Shown: positions 37,841-48,526, counted from the stretch's first letter. The stretch: DNA of 64,000 nucleotides from Deltaproteobacteria bacterium (GCA_021811385.1 JAJZPC010000002.1:1-64000); one strand, 5' to 3'. The notes: a model not told the origin generated them from the letters alone. Numbers and translations are program-made.

Positions 37841-39256
37841 ATGGCATCCTCTTCACAAGAGAAGAAAAAGGCCCCGGCCAAGCTGTGGGGCGGCAGGTTC
37901 GCGGAAAAGACCGCCGCTTCGGTGGAGGCCTTCACCGCCTCCATCCACTACGACGCCAGGCTGTATAGGCACGACATCGCCGGGAGCCGGGCGCACGCCA
38001 AGATGCTCGCCAAGCAGGGGTTGATCAGCGCCAAGGAGCGGGACCAGATCGTCAAGGGGTTAGGCCAGATCGAGCGGGAGATCGAAAATGGAACCTTTGT
38101 CTTCCGGCCCGAGCTAGAAGACATCCACATGAACATCGAAAAGACTCTGGTGGAAAAGATCGGCCCGGCCGGGGAAAAGCTGCACACGGCGCGAAGCCGC
38201 AACGATCAGGTGGCCCTGGATGTGCGCCTCTATCTCCGGGAGGAATGCCGCAACCTCATCGAACTGCTCGCTGGCCTGCAAAAGGGTTTTGTGGTGCTGG
38301 CCCGCAAATACCAGCATGCGGTGATGCCCGGCTACACCCACCTGCAGCGGGCGCAGCCGGTCCTGGTGGCCCACCACATGCTGGCCTATTACGAGATGTT
38401 CGGCCGCGACCGGGAACGGTTCAGCGACGCCTTGAAACGGATCAATGTCATGCCCCTGGGCGCTGCGGCCCTGGCCGGAACCGGTCTGCCCATCGACCGG
38501 GAGTTTGTCGCCAAGGAACTGGGTTTCCCCAAGGTCACCGCCAACAGCATGGACACCGTGGGGGACCGGGATTTCATCATCGAATTCATGTCCGCAGCCA
38601 GCCTGGTGCAGATTCACTTGAGTCGGCTCTCCGAGGAGCTGGTCCTCTGGACCACCGAGGAGTTTTCCTTCGTGACCCTAGCGGACAGCTTCTGCACCGG
38701 CAGCTCCATCATGCCCCAGAAGAAAAACCCGGATATCCCGGAGTTGATCCGGGGCAAGAGCGGCCGGGTGGTGGGCAACCTCATGAGCCTCTTGATGCTG
38801 CTCAAGGGTCTGCCCATGACCTACAACCGCGACCTGCAGGAAGACAAGGAGCCTCTGTTCGACACGGTGGACACGGTTTCCCAGTCCGTGGCGATCATGG
38901 CCCAGTTGCTCGGCAACCTGAAGTTCAACGAGGCGCGGCTGGCCAAAGGCCTTGGCGGCGGCTACATGACCGCCACCGATCTGGCGGATTATCTGGTGCT
39001 CAAAAATATCCCCTTCCGCCAGGCCCACGCCATTGTCGGCCGCACCGTAGCGTATGCCATCGACAAGGGTAAAGAACTCACCGAATTGACCGTCCAGGAG
39101 CTGCAAAAATTCTCCGAGGTCATCGAGGGAGATGTTTTCAAAGTGCTCTCCATCGAAGGCTCGGTTGCGAGCAGGGTCTCCCTGGGCGGCACCTCGGGCA
39201 AGATGGTGGCCAAGGCCTTGAAACGGGCGGAAAAAGAGATGGGGATAACGGCATGA
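37841..39256 (+). CDS. argH: Argininosuccinate lyase
   Basis: [21 protein letters not shown]...[18 protein letters not shown]...[12 protein letters not shown]. Confidence 0.97.
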   Translation: MASSSQEKKKAPAKLWGGRFAEKTAASVEAFTASIHYDARLYRHDIAGSRAHAKMLAKQGLISAKERDQIVKGLGQIEREIENGTFVFRPELEDIHMNIEKTLVEKIGPAGEKLHTARSRNDQVALDVRLYLREECRNLIELLAGLQKGFVVLARKYQHAVMPGYTHLQRAQPVLVAHHMLAYYEMFGRDRERFSDALKRINVMPLGAAALAGTGLPIDREFVAKELGFPKVTANSMDTVGDRDFIIEFMSAASLVQIHLSRLSEELVLWTTEEFSFVTLADSFCTGSSIMPQKKNPDIPELIRGKSGRVVGNLMSLLMLLKGLPMTYNRDLQEDKEPLFDTVDTVSQSVAIMAQLLGNLKFNEARLAKGLGGGYMTATDLADYLVLKNIPFRQAHAIVGRTVAYAIDKGKELTELTVQELQKFSEVIEGDVFKVLSIEGSVASRVSLGGTSGKMVAKALKRAEKEMGITA

Positions 39257-40317
39257 AGCCTGAAGCTGTCCGGATGCGCATTTTTACCCTCGCCTTGGTC
39301 GCGCTCGTCGCTTTGTCCGGCTGCGGCAAGAAGACCCGGCCAGTGCCGCCCGACACGGTTCTGCCAGCGCCCATCAGCGACTTGAGCTATCAGCTTGACG
39401 AAAAAGGGGTAACGCTCAACTGGTCCTATCCCCGGGCAACCGTGCAGGGCGAACGGCTGCCGTACCGGATTGAAAAATTCGAGCTGTTGCGCGCGGTTAT
39501 CCCTATCAAGGATTACTGCGCCGACTGCCCCATCCCCTTTGGCCCTTCCATTGAGATCAGGGCGGAGAGCAGCGACAAGGGCAAGGTTTTCTACGAAGAA
39601 ACCCTGCTCAGGCCCAATCACCGCTATGTGTACCGGGTGCGCAGCAAGGCGGGCTGGTTTGTCAGCAGCGATGATTCCAACACCGTTTCGGTGGTCTGGG
39701 ATACCCCCCTCCTTGCGCCTCTCAATTTCACGGTCGAAGAAAGCGACAAGGCCATTACCCTGCGCTGGCAAGCGCCTGCGGGGCTGTTGGATGGGACCCC
39801 GGTTTCCGACCCGATCCGCTATCAGGTTTTCCGCTCGACCGATGGCGGCGAGACCTTTACCGAAATGCCGGGCGGACTGAGCGAGGGTTTGACCTTTACG
39901 GATAAAGGGCTGCGCAATGGCAAGGCCTACGTCTACAAGGTGCGGGCCATGCGGCTGCATGCGGGGACCACGGCGGCAGGGATGACCAGTGAGCCCTTGA
40001 GCGCAACGCCGCGCGACCTCACCCCTCCGGCGCCGCCCCAAAAGGTGCGCGCCGTGGCCAGCGGCACCGGGGTCAAGATTCTCTGGGAGACGGTTGCCGA
40101 ACCCGATCTGGCAGGCTTTCGCATCTACCGCCGCGCAGCCAAAAGCTCGACCCCGAAACCCATCGGCCAGGTGGACGGGGCAGGCCTTTCCTTTGAGGAT
40201 GCAAAAGCGCCCAAGGAAAGAGGGCTCTGGTATTACTCGGTCACCGCCTTTGACCAAGCCAGGCCTGCCAACGAAAGCACCTACTCCATGGAAGCCACCT
40301 ACGAGGTGGCGGAGTAA
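39253..40317 (+). CDS. Lipoprotein with fibronectin type III-like domains
   Basis: Lipobox LVALSGCGKK; repeated LNWSYPRA / ITLRWQAPAG / VKILWETVAEPDLAGFRIYR FN3-like segments. Confidence 0.75.
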   Translation: MKPEAVRMRIFTLALVALVALSGCGKKTRPVPPDTVLPAPISDLSYQLDEKGVTLNWSYPRATVQGERLPYRIEKFELLRAVIPIKDYCADCPIPFGPSIEIRAESSDKGKVFYEETLLRPNHRYVYRVRSKAGWFVSSDDSNTVSVVWDTPLLAPLNFTVEESDKAITLRWQAPAGLLDGTPVSDPIRYQVFRSTDGGETFTEMPGGLSEGLTFTDKGLRNGKAYVYKVRAMRLHAGTTAAGMTSEPLSATPRDLTPPAPPQKVRAVASGTGVKILWETVAEPDLAGFRIYRRAAKSSTPKPIGQVDGAGLSFEDAKAPKERGLWYYSVTAFDQARPANESTYSMEATYEVAE

Positions 40318-40354
40318 TACCTGTTTATTGCCGTGTTTTTTAGGAAAACGAACC

Positions 40355-41620
40355 ATGCATGATTTTCAGTACAAAAATGACACCCTGCAGTGCGAGGATG
40401 TTCCCGTGCCAGTCGTGGCAGCAGCGGTGGGCACTCCCTTCTATCTGTACAGCTCCGCCACCCTGAGCCGCCATTTTGCCGCCTTTGACCGCGCCTTTGC
40501 CGACATCCCCCATATCACCTGCTTCGCGGCCAAGTCCTGCGCCAACATCGCCATCCTCCGCCTGTTCGCCTCCCTTGGCGGCGGCGCGGACATCGTCTCC
40601 GGCGGCGAGCTGTTCCGGGCCCGCACCGCCGGGGTTGATCCCAAGAAGATCGTCTATTCGGGAGTGGGCAAAACCGCGGTCGAGATCCGCGAGGCCCTTT
40701 CCGCAGGCATCCTCATGCTCAATGTGGAATCCGAGCAGGAGCTGGCCCAGATCCAGACGGTGGCCGCGGAAATGGGGCTCAAAGCCCCGGTCTCCTTCCG
40801 GGTGAACCCGGACGTGGACCCCAAGACCCACGCTTACATCTCCACCGGCTTGGCCAAGAACAAGTTCGGCATCCCCATCGGTGAGGCGCTGCGGGTCTAT
40901 CTCGCAGCCAGCAAGTTGCCCAATATCGAAATCAAGGGGGTGAGCTGCCATATCGGCTCCCAGCTCACTGTAGTCTCTCCCTTTGTCGAATCGCTGGCCA
41001 AGGTGAAACGCTTCATCGGGCAGCTTGGTGAGCAGGGGATACAGATCACCCATCTCGACCTGGGAGGGGGCTTGGGCATCCGTTACAACAGTGAGGAGCC
41101 GCCCGAGCCCGCGGAGTATGCCCAGGCCATCAAGCAGGAGCTGGGTGATCTGAATTGCACCCTGGTTCTCGAACCGGGCCGCGTTTTGGTGGGCAATGCC
41201 GGGGCGCTGGTGACCAAGGTGCTCTACACCAAGGAAGGGCTCAAGAAATTCATCATCGTCGATGCCGGGATGAACGACCTGGCCCGCCCAAGCCTCTACG
41301 ACGCCTTCCATCACATCCAGGCCGTGGAGCAACCCGGCCGGGAGCAGGCAGTGGCCGACGTGGTGGGGCCGATCTGCGAAACCGGTGATTTTCTCGCCCG
41401 GGAACGATCCATGCCCAATGTGGAGGCCGACGATCTCCTGGCCGTGATGAGCGCCGGGGCGTACGGCTTTTCCATGTCCTCGAACTACAACTCCCGGCCC
41501 CGGGTGGCCGAGGTTCTGGTGCATGGGGACGCGTTTCATGTGATCCGGGCCAGGGAAACCTACGAAACCTTGATCCAGGGGGAAAGCATCCCTGAATTCC
41601 TTAAGCAGCAGGGCGCATGA
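40355..41620 (+). CDS. lysA: Diaminopimelate decarboxylase
   Basis: FAAKSCANIAILRLFASLGGGADIVSGGEL...CHIGSQLTVVSPF...LDLGGGLGIRY...GPICETGDFLA. Confidence 0.96.
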   Translation: MHDFQYKNDTLQCEDVPVPVVAAAVGTPFYLYSSATLSRHFAAFDRAFADIPHITCFAAKSCANIAILRLFASLGGGADIVSGGELFRARTAGVDPKKIVYSGVGKTAVEIREALSAGILMLNVESEQELAQIQTVAAEMGLKAPVSFRVNPDVDPKTHAYISTGLAKNKFGIPIGEALRVYLAASKLPNIEIKGVSCHIGSQLTVVSPFVESLAKVKRFIGQLGEQGIQITHLDLGGGLGIRYNSEEPPEPAEYAQAIKQELGDLNCTLVLEPGRVLVGNAGALVTKVLYTKEGLKKFIIVDAGMNDLARPSLYDAFHHIQAVEQPGREQAVADVVGPICETGDFLARERSMPNVEADDLLAVMSAGAYGFSMSSNYNSRPRVAEVLVHGDAFHVIRARETYETLIQGESIPEFLKQQGA

Positions 41621-42459
41621 CCATGCAGTTTCCCATCGAGTTCACCAAGATGAGCGGCACCGGCAATGACTTCATCCTCATTGACCACCGCGCCCCGTTT
41701 CTGAGCAGGGAAGAGATGCCCGGTTTTGCCAGGGCCGTATGCGAACGGCGGGTTTCCGCAGGCGCGGACGGCCTGATCCTGATCGAAAACAGCGAGGCCG
41801 CGGATTTCCGCTGGCAGTTCTTGAACGCTGACGGCAGCTGGGCCGAGATGTGCGGCAACGGCGCCCGCTGCGCCGCCCGTTTTGCTTTTGCCTTGGGCAT
41901 CGCCCCCCCGCGGATGCGTTTTGAAACCGTGGCCGGAATCATCGAGGCCGAGGTCACGGGTCAGTCGGTCAAGCTCAAGATGACCTCGCCCAACGGTTTG
42001 CGGCTGCACGAGAAGCTCATGGTCAACGGAGAGGAGCAGGTGGTGCACAGCCTCAACACCGGGGTGCCCCACGCCGTACTCTTCATGGAGGACATCCGAC
42101 AGGCCCCGGTTATGGAGTGGGGGAGGGCGATCCGCTTCCACGAGCACTTCCAGCCCGCCGGAACCAATGTCAATTTCGTGCAAAAACAGGGTGGCAACGG
42201 ACTGATCGTCCGCACCTACGAGCGCGGGGTCGAAGGGGAAACCCTGGCCTGCGGCACCGGGGCGGTGTCCTCGGCCGTCATCGCCGGGCTGCTCGGCCAG
42301 GTGCATCCGCCGGTGACGGTGACCACCTCCGGGGGTGAGCAGCTGATCATCCATTACGCCCTTGCCGGGCAGGAGATTAGCGACGTCTATCTGGAAGGAC
42401 CGGCCAATTTTATCTACGAAGGCCGGCTGCACGCCGAAGCGGTACGGAAGAAATCATAG
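41617..42459 (+). CDS. dapF: Diaminopimelate epimerase
   Basis: FTKMSGTGNDFILID...NADGSWAEMCGNGARC...ERGVEGETLACGTGAVSSA. Confidence 0.96.
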   Translation: MTMQFPIEFTKMSGTGNDFILIDHRAPFLSREEMPGFARAVCERRVSAGADGLILIENSEAADFRWQFLNADGSWAEMCGNGARCAARFAFALGIAPPRMRFETVAGIIEAEVTGQSVKLKMTSPNGLRLHEKLMVNGEEQVVHSLNTGVPHAVLFMEDIRQAPVMEWGRAIRFHEHFQPAGTNVNFVQKQGGNGLIVRTYERGVEGETLACGTGAVSSAVIAGLLGQVHPPVTVTTSGGEQLIIHYALAGQEISDVYLEGPANFIYEGRLHAEAVRKKS

Positions 42460-42511
42460 GGCTGCGCGCCCTTTTCGTGTTTGAGCGATAATAAGGAAGC
42501 AGGAGGAAGGT

Positions 42512-43396
42512 ATGAACAAGTTTCGCGGCGCCTATGTGGCCATTGTCACGCCCTTTACCAAGGACGGCAAGGTCGATGAAAAAGGATTGAAGGATCTCAT
42601 CGAGTTTCAGGTCAAGAACGGCACCCACGGTATTGTGCCCTGCGGCACCACCGGCGAGTCCGCCACCTTGACCCATGAGGAGCACCACCGGGTGGTGGAG
42701 CTGACCATCAAGACCGTCAAGGGCAGGGTGCCGGTGTTGGCCGGAACCGGCTCCAACTCCACGAGCGAATCCATCGAGCTGACCCGGGCCGCCAAGGCCG
42801 CGGGGGCCGACGGCGCCCTGATGATCACGCCCTATTACAACAAGCCTACCCAGGAAGGGCTGTACCAGCATTTCAAGGCGGTGGCCGAGGCGGTGGACAT
42901 CCCCATCATCCTCTACAACGTGCCCAGCCGGACCAGCGTCAACATGCTGCCCGAGACCGTGGCCCGCTGCGCCAAGATCAAGAACATCGTCGGGGTGAAA
43001 GAGGCCACCGCGGATCTCAACCAGATCAGCCAGGTCATCCGCCTCTGCCCCAAAAATTTCGCGGTGCTGTCCGGCGACGATTTTACCTGCATGGCCACCG
43101 TGGCCATCGGCGGCGCCGGGGTCATCTCCGTCACCTCCAACGTGGACCCCAAGGGCATGGCGCAGATGATGGACGCAGCCCTGGCCGGTGATTTTGTCAA
43201 GGCCCGCAAGCTGCATTACAAGCTCTTCCCGCTCATGGGCGCGATGTTCATCGAGACCAACCCGACCCCGGCCAAGACGGCCCTGGCCATAATGGGCAAG
43301 ATCAAGAACAGCGCCCCGCGTCTGCCCCTGTACAAAATGAGCGAGGCAAGCACCGAAAAGCTCAAGAAGGTTCTGGCCGACTGCGGGCTGGTATAA
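42512..43396 (+). CDS. dapA: 4-hydroxy-tetrahydrodipicolinate synthase
   Basis: GAYVAIVTPFTKDGKVDEKGL...GTTGESATLTHEEH...YNVPSRTSVNMLPET. Confidence 0.96.
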   Translation: MNKFRGAYVAIVTPFTKDGKVDEKGLKDLIEFQVKNGTHGIVPCGTTGESATLTHEEHHRVVELTIKTVKGRVPVLAGTGSNSTSESIELTRAAKAAGADGALMITPYYNKPTQEGLYQHFKAVAEAVDIPIILYNVPSRTSVNMLPETVARCAKIKNIVGVKEATADLNQISQVIRLCPKNFAVLSGDDFTCMATVAIGGAGVISVTSNVDPKGMAQMMDAALAGDFVKARKLHYKLFPLMGAMFIETNPTPAKTALAIMGKIKNSAPRLPLYKMSEASTEKLKKVLADCGLV

Positions 43397-43406
43397 GGAG
43401 AAAATC

Positions 43407-44216
43407 ATGACCAAGGTTATTGTCGCCGGGGCCGCAGGCCGTATGGGCCGCCGGATCAGCTATATGGTGCACCAGCAGGAAGGGTTGACCCTGGCCGGAG
43501 GCTTTGAACGGCCCGATGGCCCGGAGCTTGGCAAGGATCTCGGCGAGCTGGCCGGCATCGGCGCACTGGGCGTTACCGTGGCGGACAGCTTCGAGGCGGT
43601 CAAGGACCAGGGCGAGGTGGTTATTGACTTCACCTTCCACGAGGCCACCATGGCCCTGGCCCGCAAGGCTGCCCAGGCGAAAAAGGCCATGGTCATCGGG
43701 ACCACCGGCCTGACTGCGGACAATCTGGCCGAGCTTAAGGAATTGAGCCGCAATTTCCCCTGCGTCCAGTCGCCCAACATGGCGGTGGGCGTCAACGTGC
43801 TGTTCAAGATCGCCCGCAAGATGGCAGCCCTGCTGGGCGATGCCTACGATATCGAGATCGTCGAGGCCCACCACCGGATGAAAAAGGACGCGCCCAGCGG
43901 CACGGCCCTGAAGCTCGGGGAGATGGTGGCCGAAGGCGTGCACCGCAATCTTGCCGAGGTGGGGGTCTATTCCCGCCACGGCATGATCGGCGAGCGCACC
44001 GACAAGGAAATCGGCATCCAGACCATCCGGGCCGGGGATATCGTGGGCGAGCACACCGTGTATTTTGCCGGGGCAGGGGAGAGGCTGGAACTCAGCCACC
44101 GCGCCCACAGCCGGGACAACTTCGCCCGGGGCGCGGCCCTGGCCGCCGCTTGGGTGGTGAACCAGCCCAACGGCCTCTACACCATGTTCGACGTGCTGGG
44201 CTTGCAGGATATTTAG
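43407..44216 (+). CDS. dapB: 4-hydroxy-tetrahydrodipicolinate reductase
   Basis: VIVAGAAGRMGRRI...VVIDFTFHEATMA...EAHHRMKKDAPSGTAL. Confidence 0.96.
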   Translation: MTKVIVAGAAGRMGRRISYMVHQQEGLTLAGGFERPDGPELGKDLGELAGIGALGVTVADSFEAVKDQGEVVIDFTFHEATMALARKAAQAKKAMVIGTTGLTADNLAELKELSRNFPCVQSPNMAVGVNVLFKIARKMAALLGDAYDIEIVEAHHRMKKDAPSGTALKLGEMVAEGVHRNLAEVGVYSRHGMIGERTDKEIGIQTIRAGDIVGEHTVYFAGAGERLELSHRAHSRDNFARGAALAAAWVVNQPNGLYTMFDVLGLQDI

Positions 44217-44283
44217 GGGCCGTACGAAATGATTATTTCGTTACGCAGCCCCTTATGCCGACCAATGGCGGCTTAGGAGTTTG

Positions 44284-44431
44284 CTTGCAAAACTCTTCCA
44301 CATTGACTCCCCCTCCCTCGACGGGAGGGGGCCGGGGGGAGGGTGAAGTCGCAACCCGCCGCTCCGGCTGTTTCCCCCTCTCCCTAACCCTCCCCCCAGG
44401 GGGGAGGGAACTTTTGGGAATTTTGCAAGAG
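44284..44431. repeat. CCCTCCCC-family palindromic intergenic repeat with CTTGCAAAA/TTTTGCAAG outer arms
   Basis: cttgcaaaactcttcc ... ccctccctcgacgggaggg ... ccctaaccctccccccaggggggaggg ... aattttgcaag. Confidence 0.65.
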
Positions 44432-44436
44432 GCTCC

Positions 44437-44955
44437 ATGGCAAACCAGCAACAAGCCTTTATCGGCCTGGGCTCCAATCTCGGCGACACCCAGGCCAACC
44501 TGCTCGGCGCCTGGCAGCGGTTGGGCCAGGTGGCGGGAATCAGCCTGATCCGGCTCTCCAGCCCGTACCGGACACAACCTGTCGGCATGGACACAGCCCA
44601 CTGGTTCACCAATGCCGTGGGCGAAATCTTCACCACCCTGTCGCCCACCGAGCTGCTGGCCGCCATGCTTGCCATCGAAACCAAACTGGGCCGGGATCGC
44701 ACCCTGACCCAGGACAGGCCCGTTGATCTGGACCTGCTCTACTACGGAGACCTGATGCTAGAAAGCCCAACCCTGACCGTGCCCCATCCGCGGATCGCCG
44801 ACCGGCTTTTCGTGCTGGCGCCCCTGGCGGAGGTTGCTCCGGCGCAGGTGCACCCGCGCCTTGGCCGGACCAGCCTGGAGCTCTGCCGGGCACTCGGAGC
44901 GCAAACAGGGGTGGAGCGGCAGGAATGGCGAAACAGGGGGCCTTTCGGTGTTTAA
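44437..44955 (+). CDS. folK: 2-amino-4-hydroxy-6-hydroxymethyldihydropteridine diphosphokinase
   Basis: AFIGLGSNLGDTQANL...SPYRTQPVG...DRPVDLDLLYYGD...VPHPRIADRLFVLAPLAEVAP. Confidence 0.95.
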   Translation: MANQQQAFIGLGSNLGDTQANLLGAWQRLGQVAGISLIRLSSPYRTQPVGMDTAHWFTNAVGEIFTTLSPTELLAAMLAIETKLGRDRTLTQDRPVDLDLLYYGDLMLESPTLTVPHPRIADRLFVLAPLAEVAPAQVHPRLGRTSLELCRALGAQTGVERQEWRNRGPFGV

Positions 44956-45229
44956 GCTTTTCATCTACGCGCTCTTTCTCTATGTCCTGTACCGGTTGCT
45001 GACGGGCGGCCGGAGAAAAAAAACCGTCAGCAATGGCCGGAAAACCACGGGTTCAGGCGAACTGGCCGCCCATGACCAACTGGTGGAAGACCCGGTCTGC
45101 CATATCTATATTCCCAAAAGGCAGGCAATTGTGTTACAAGATGGGGATACGGTTGTATATTTTTGCAGTGAACAATGCCGGAAGATGTATTGCGACGCCC
45201 AGACAACAAATCGCCAGGAGAACGGCTGA
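44948..45229 (+). CDS. Membrane-anchored YHS/TRASH-like small protein (GTG start)
   Basis: (V)FKLFIYALFLYVLYRLLTGG...VEDPVCHIYIPKRQAIVLQDGDTVVYFCSEQCRKMY. Confidence 0.65.
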   Translation: MFKLFIYALFLYVLYRLLTGGRRKKTVSNGRKTTGSGELAAHDQLVEDPVCHIYIPKRQAIVLQDGDTVVYFCSEQCRKMYCDAQTTNRQENG

Positions 45230-45270
45230 TTTCGAGTCCCGTTAAAAAATGATCCCGTAGGAGAGAATAG

Positions 45271-45918
45271 ATGAAGTTTTTTATCGACACCGCCAACCTG
45301 GAAGAAATCAAAAAAGCCGTGGACATGGGCATGGTGGACGGAGTTACCACCAACCCTTCGCTGATCGCCAGGGAAAATAAGCCCTTTGTTGAGATCATCA
45401 AGGATATCTGTAAGATCGTGGACGGCCCGATCAGCGCCGAGGTTATTGCGCTTGACGCCGAGGGCATGGTCCGCGAGGGCCGCGAGCTGGCCGCCATCCA
45501 TTCGAACATCGTGATCAAGATCCCCATGACCACCGAAGGCCTCAAGGCAGTCAAGACGCTGGCCGATGAGAAAATCAGAACCAATGTGACCCTGATCTTT
45601 TCCGCCAGCCAGGCCTTGATGGCCGCCAAGGCCGGGGCCAGCTACGCAAGCCCCTTTGTCGGTCGGCTGGATGACATCTCCCAGAACGGCATGGATCTGA
45701 TCAGCGACATCATGAACATCTACGACAACTACGGCTATGCCACCGAGGTGATCGTCGCCAGCATCCGCAACCCCATCCATGTGGTGGACGCGGCCCTGCT
45801 GGGCGCCCACATCGCCACTATCCCCTTCAAGGTCATTGCCCAGCTTGCCCGGCATCCGCTCACCGACCTCGGCATGGAACAATTTTTGGCCGACTGGGAA
45901 AAAAGAGCAAAAGCGTAG
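45271..45918 (+). CDS. fsa: Fructose-6-phosphate aldolase / transaldolase-like (TalC family)
   Basis: [33 protein letters not shown]...[16 protein letters not shown]...[19 protein letters not shown]. Confidence 0.93.
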   Translation: MKFFIDTANLEEIKKAVDMGMVDGVTTNPSLIARENKPFVEIIKDICKIVDGPISAEVIALDAEGMVREGRELAAIHSNIVIKIPMTTEGLKAVKTLADEKIRTNVTLIFSASQALMAAKAGASYASPFVGRLDDISQNGMDLISDIMNIYDNYGYATEVIVASIRNPIHVVDAALLGAHIATIPFKVIAQLARHPLTDLGMEQFLADWEKRAKA

Positions 45919-45958
45919 TATACTGTTGGTGCAGGCGCATCTGCCCGGAGACAAAAAC

Positions 45959-46627
45959 ATGGCGCAGACACGGAAATCAGACGGACACAAGGGGAAAACC
46001 CGGACCCGGACGGCAGGACCACTCCTGGCCGTGCTGGTCTGGGCAATGCTGCTGGTGCCGGATTCCGCCCAGGCGACGATCTATACCTTTGTCGACAAGC
46101 ATGGCACCGTGCATTTCACCAATGTGCCCAACGACCCTCGCTACAAGGCCGGAGTGATCCGCCCGCACTCCCGGGGGAGCAGATCGCCGCGGCCCGGTGA
46201 TCCGCGCCTCTATGAAGAGCATATCCAGAGGGCGGCCAGCCACTACGCAATGGACCCCCTGTTGATCAAGGCCGTGATCAAGACCGAATCCAACTTCGAC
46301 TGCATGGCCGTTTCCTCCAAGGGAGCCCAGGGCCTCATGCAGTTGATGCCGGGAACCGCCGCCGATCTGAATGTCTGGAACCCTTTCGACCCCAAGGAAA
46401 ACATCTTCGGCGGCACCAATTACCTGCGCCAGATGCTGGCCCGGTTCGGCGGCAACATCAGACTTGCCCTGGCCGCTTACAACGCCGGGCCAAACAGGGT
46501 TGAGGCCGCCCAGGGAATTCCCTTGATCCCGGAAACCCAGCAGTATGTGGCACGAGTTCTTCAGCACTACCGGCAGATGTCAGCCGCGTCCTCTCCGTCC
46601 TCCCGCTGGCTGGGAGCGGCCAATTAA
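45959..46627 (+). CDS. DUF4124-like plus lytic transglycosylase (SLT) protein
   Basis: ATIYTFVDKHGTVHFTNVPND; YAMDPLLIKAVIKTESNFDCMAVSSKGAQGLMQLMPGTAADLNV...NIRLALAAYNAGPNRV. Confidence 0.93.
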   Translation: MAQTRKSDGHKGKTRTRTAGPLLAVLVWAMLLVPDSAQATIYTFVDKHGTVHFTNVPNDPRYKAGVIRPHSRGSRSPRPGDPRLYEEHIQRAASHYAMDPLLIKAVIKTESNFDCMAVSSKGAQGLMQLMPGTAADLNVWNPFDPKENIFGGTNYLRQMLARFGGNIRLALAAYNAGPNRVEAAQGIPLIPETQQYVARVLQHYRQMSAASSPSSRWLGAAN

Positions 46628-46631
46628 GACC

Positions 46632-47201
46632 ATGAGCCGGCACGCGATCCTCACCATTCCCAATATGCTCACCGGCTACCGCTTTGCGGTGGCGCCGGTC
46701 CTGCTCTTTTTTCTCTATCCCCAACCCAGCGTCGGAGTCAGCCTTTTCGCCTTTCTGCTTTTCCTCACCGGAGCGCTCACCGATCTTGCGGACGGCTATT
46801 ACGCCAGAAAGCATAAGATCGAAACGGTCCTGGGCAAATTGATGGATCCGGTGGCCGACAAGGTGCTGGTCTGTGCGGCCTTGATCATGCTGATCCCCAT
46901 GGACAAGATTCCGGCCTGGCTGGTGTTCATCATCCTGGCCCGGGAGTTGGTGATCACCGGGCTCCGGGGGGTGGCGGCCTCTTCGGGCATCGTCATCGCG
47001 GCCAGCGGCATGGGCAAATTGAAGAGCATTTTGCAGTACACCGCGCTCTGCGTGCTAATCTTTCCCCTGGGGGTGGTGGACATCCCTTTCCTGCACGAAC
47101 TGGGCAAGGGAATCCTCTATATTTCCGCCTTCATGACGGTGTGGTCTGGGGTGGATTACTTCTACAGGTTCCAGAAGATTTTCCTGGGAACCTCCCACTG
47201 A
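46632..47201 (+). CDS. pgsA: CDP-diacylglycerol-glycerol-3-phosphate 3-phosphatidyltransferase
   Basis: ILTIPNMLTGYRFAVAP...LTDLADGYYARKHKIETVLGKLMDPVADKVL. Confidence 0.93.
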   Translation: MSRHAILTIPNMLTGYRFAVAPVLLFFLYPQPSVGVSLFAFLLFLTGALTDLADGYYARKHKIETVLGKLMDPVADKVLVCAALIMLIPMDKIPAWLVFIILARELVITGLRGVAASSGIVIAASGMGKLKSILQYTALCVLIFPLGVVDIPFLHELGKGILYISAFMTVWSGVDYFYRFQKIFLGTSH

Positions 47202-47301
47202 AACAGCAACAAGGGAAGTGGTTCTTTAGGGCTTGACAGCTCTCGGCAAGGCTTCTATAGTGTTCGTCCTATGCCGCTGTCACGGGGCACATCGCCATTC
47301 A

Positions 47302-47388
47302 GCCGGAGTGGTGAAACTGGTAGACGCACGGGACTCAAAATCCCGCGGGGGCAACCCCATGTCGGTTCGATTCCGACCTCCGGCACCA
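47302..47388 (+). tRNA. tRNA-Leu(CAA), CCA encoded
   Basis: gccggagtggtgaaactggtagacgcacgggaCTCAAAAtcccgc...ggttcgattccgacctccggcacca; complete cloverleaf with long variable arm. Confidence 0.95.
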
Positions 47389-47422
47389 TTGCATTATCCG
47401 ATACCGTCCGGTATCGACCTAA

Positions 47423-47455
47423 AAGCCCTGAGAAATCAGGGCTTTTTCTTTTTCT
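47423..47455 (+). terminator. Intrinsic terminator after tRNA-Leu
   Basis: agccctgagaaatcagggct + TTTTCTTTTT. Confidence 0.8.
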
Positions 47456-47776
47456 GTTGTCCCGTAATGTCCCTCCTGATATGCTAAAATCCAGTAGTTT
47501 TGGGGCCTCATTAGGGGCCTTGGGGACCTCGCGAAATAAAAGGCCCCTAACTGGAAAAAAGCTTGCCCCTGCGCTTGCTTTTCTTTGCCTGATAAAAACC
47601 GGGCTCCGGCCCCTATTTCTTCTATTTCTTCGACTTCGCCTTATATGAACTGCAGGAGACCGTAAAAAGGTTGGGCATGGACGACGCTGCCGACCTGCTT
47701 GCAGTAATGGTCAATGGAGACCGTTTGAAGGATATTTCCGACCTTCCGCTTGATCTTGCTGTTTGAGGGGCTCCCC

Positions 47777-48196
47777 ATGGGGATGAGCCGAAGCGAGAAT
47801 ATGCGGCGAATCCGCAGCAAAGACACATCCCCCGAACTTAAGGTCCGCTCTCTGGCTCACCGTCTCGGCTTCCGTTTCCGTCTTCACCGCAAAGACCTCC
47901 CCGGAAAGCCCGATCTGGTTTTTCCTGTCCGTAAAAAAATAATTTTTGTTCACGGTTGCTTCTGGCATAGGCATGATTGTCCAGAAGGTTTACGGAAACC
48001 AAAATCAAACCGTTCATACTGGATTCCCAAAATAGAACGGAACCAGCAGCGCGACACTGAGAACATCAATCGCCTCCGTGTTGCCCGTTGGGATGTCCTT
48101 GTCGTTTGGGAATGCGAAATAAAAGCACATGAGCATCTCGCCAAAAAACTCATTGAATTTCTAACAAAAAGTCCACCTAACAAAAGGGCCAACTGA
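47777..48196 (+). CDS. vsr: Very short patch repair endonuclease (Vsr)
   Basis: MSRSENMRRIRSKDTSPELKVRSLAHRLGFRFRLHRKDLPGKPDLVFPVRKKIIFVHGCFWHRHDC. Confidence 0.94.
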   Translation: MGMSRSENMRRIRSKDTSPELKVRSLAHRLGFRFRLHRKDLPGKPDLVFPVRKKIIFVHGCFWHRHDCPEGLRKPKSNRSYWIPKIERNQQRDTENINRLRVARWDVLVVWECEIKAHEHLAKKLIEFLTKSPPNKRAN

Positions 48197-48526
48197 CGCG
48201 GGGAGCGCGACGGCATGCCCGGCAAGTCTATTGGAGCGCCGCAGCTTACGTGGGCGATGCGTCGGCTGTGCGGATGTTTTGCGGCTGAACTGGAACACCT
48301 AAGGACATAAGGCAGAATGCGGATTCAATTCCCTTCGCAATAAAAAGCATCTGCCTAAATTTGAGCCTTTTACAAGCCCGAATGATCAGTATCATTTTCT
48401 CATCTTTTCGTATTTGTGTTAGGGGGAGTATTCTGCTAGGGTATTTCGGTTACGCAATAATATAAGACTAATATTACCCCGGCATTATTGGTGAAATGGA
48501 CGTTCGTATTAATTTAGGAGAGAAAT

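Noticed and set aside
47640-47766. Small ORF ...YELQETVKRLGMDDAADLLAVMVNGDRLKDISDLPLDLAV*
   Set aside because: In-frame stops just upstream and no clear start; treated as a probable gene remnant rather than a CDS.
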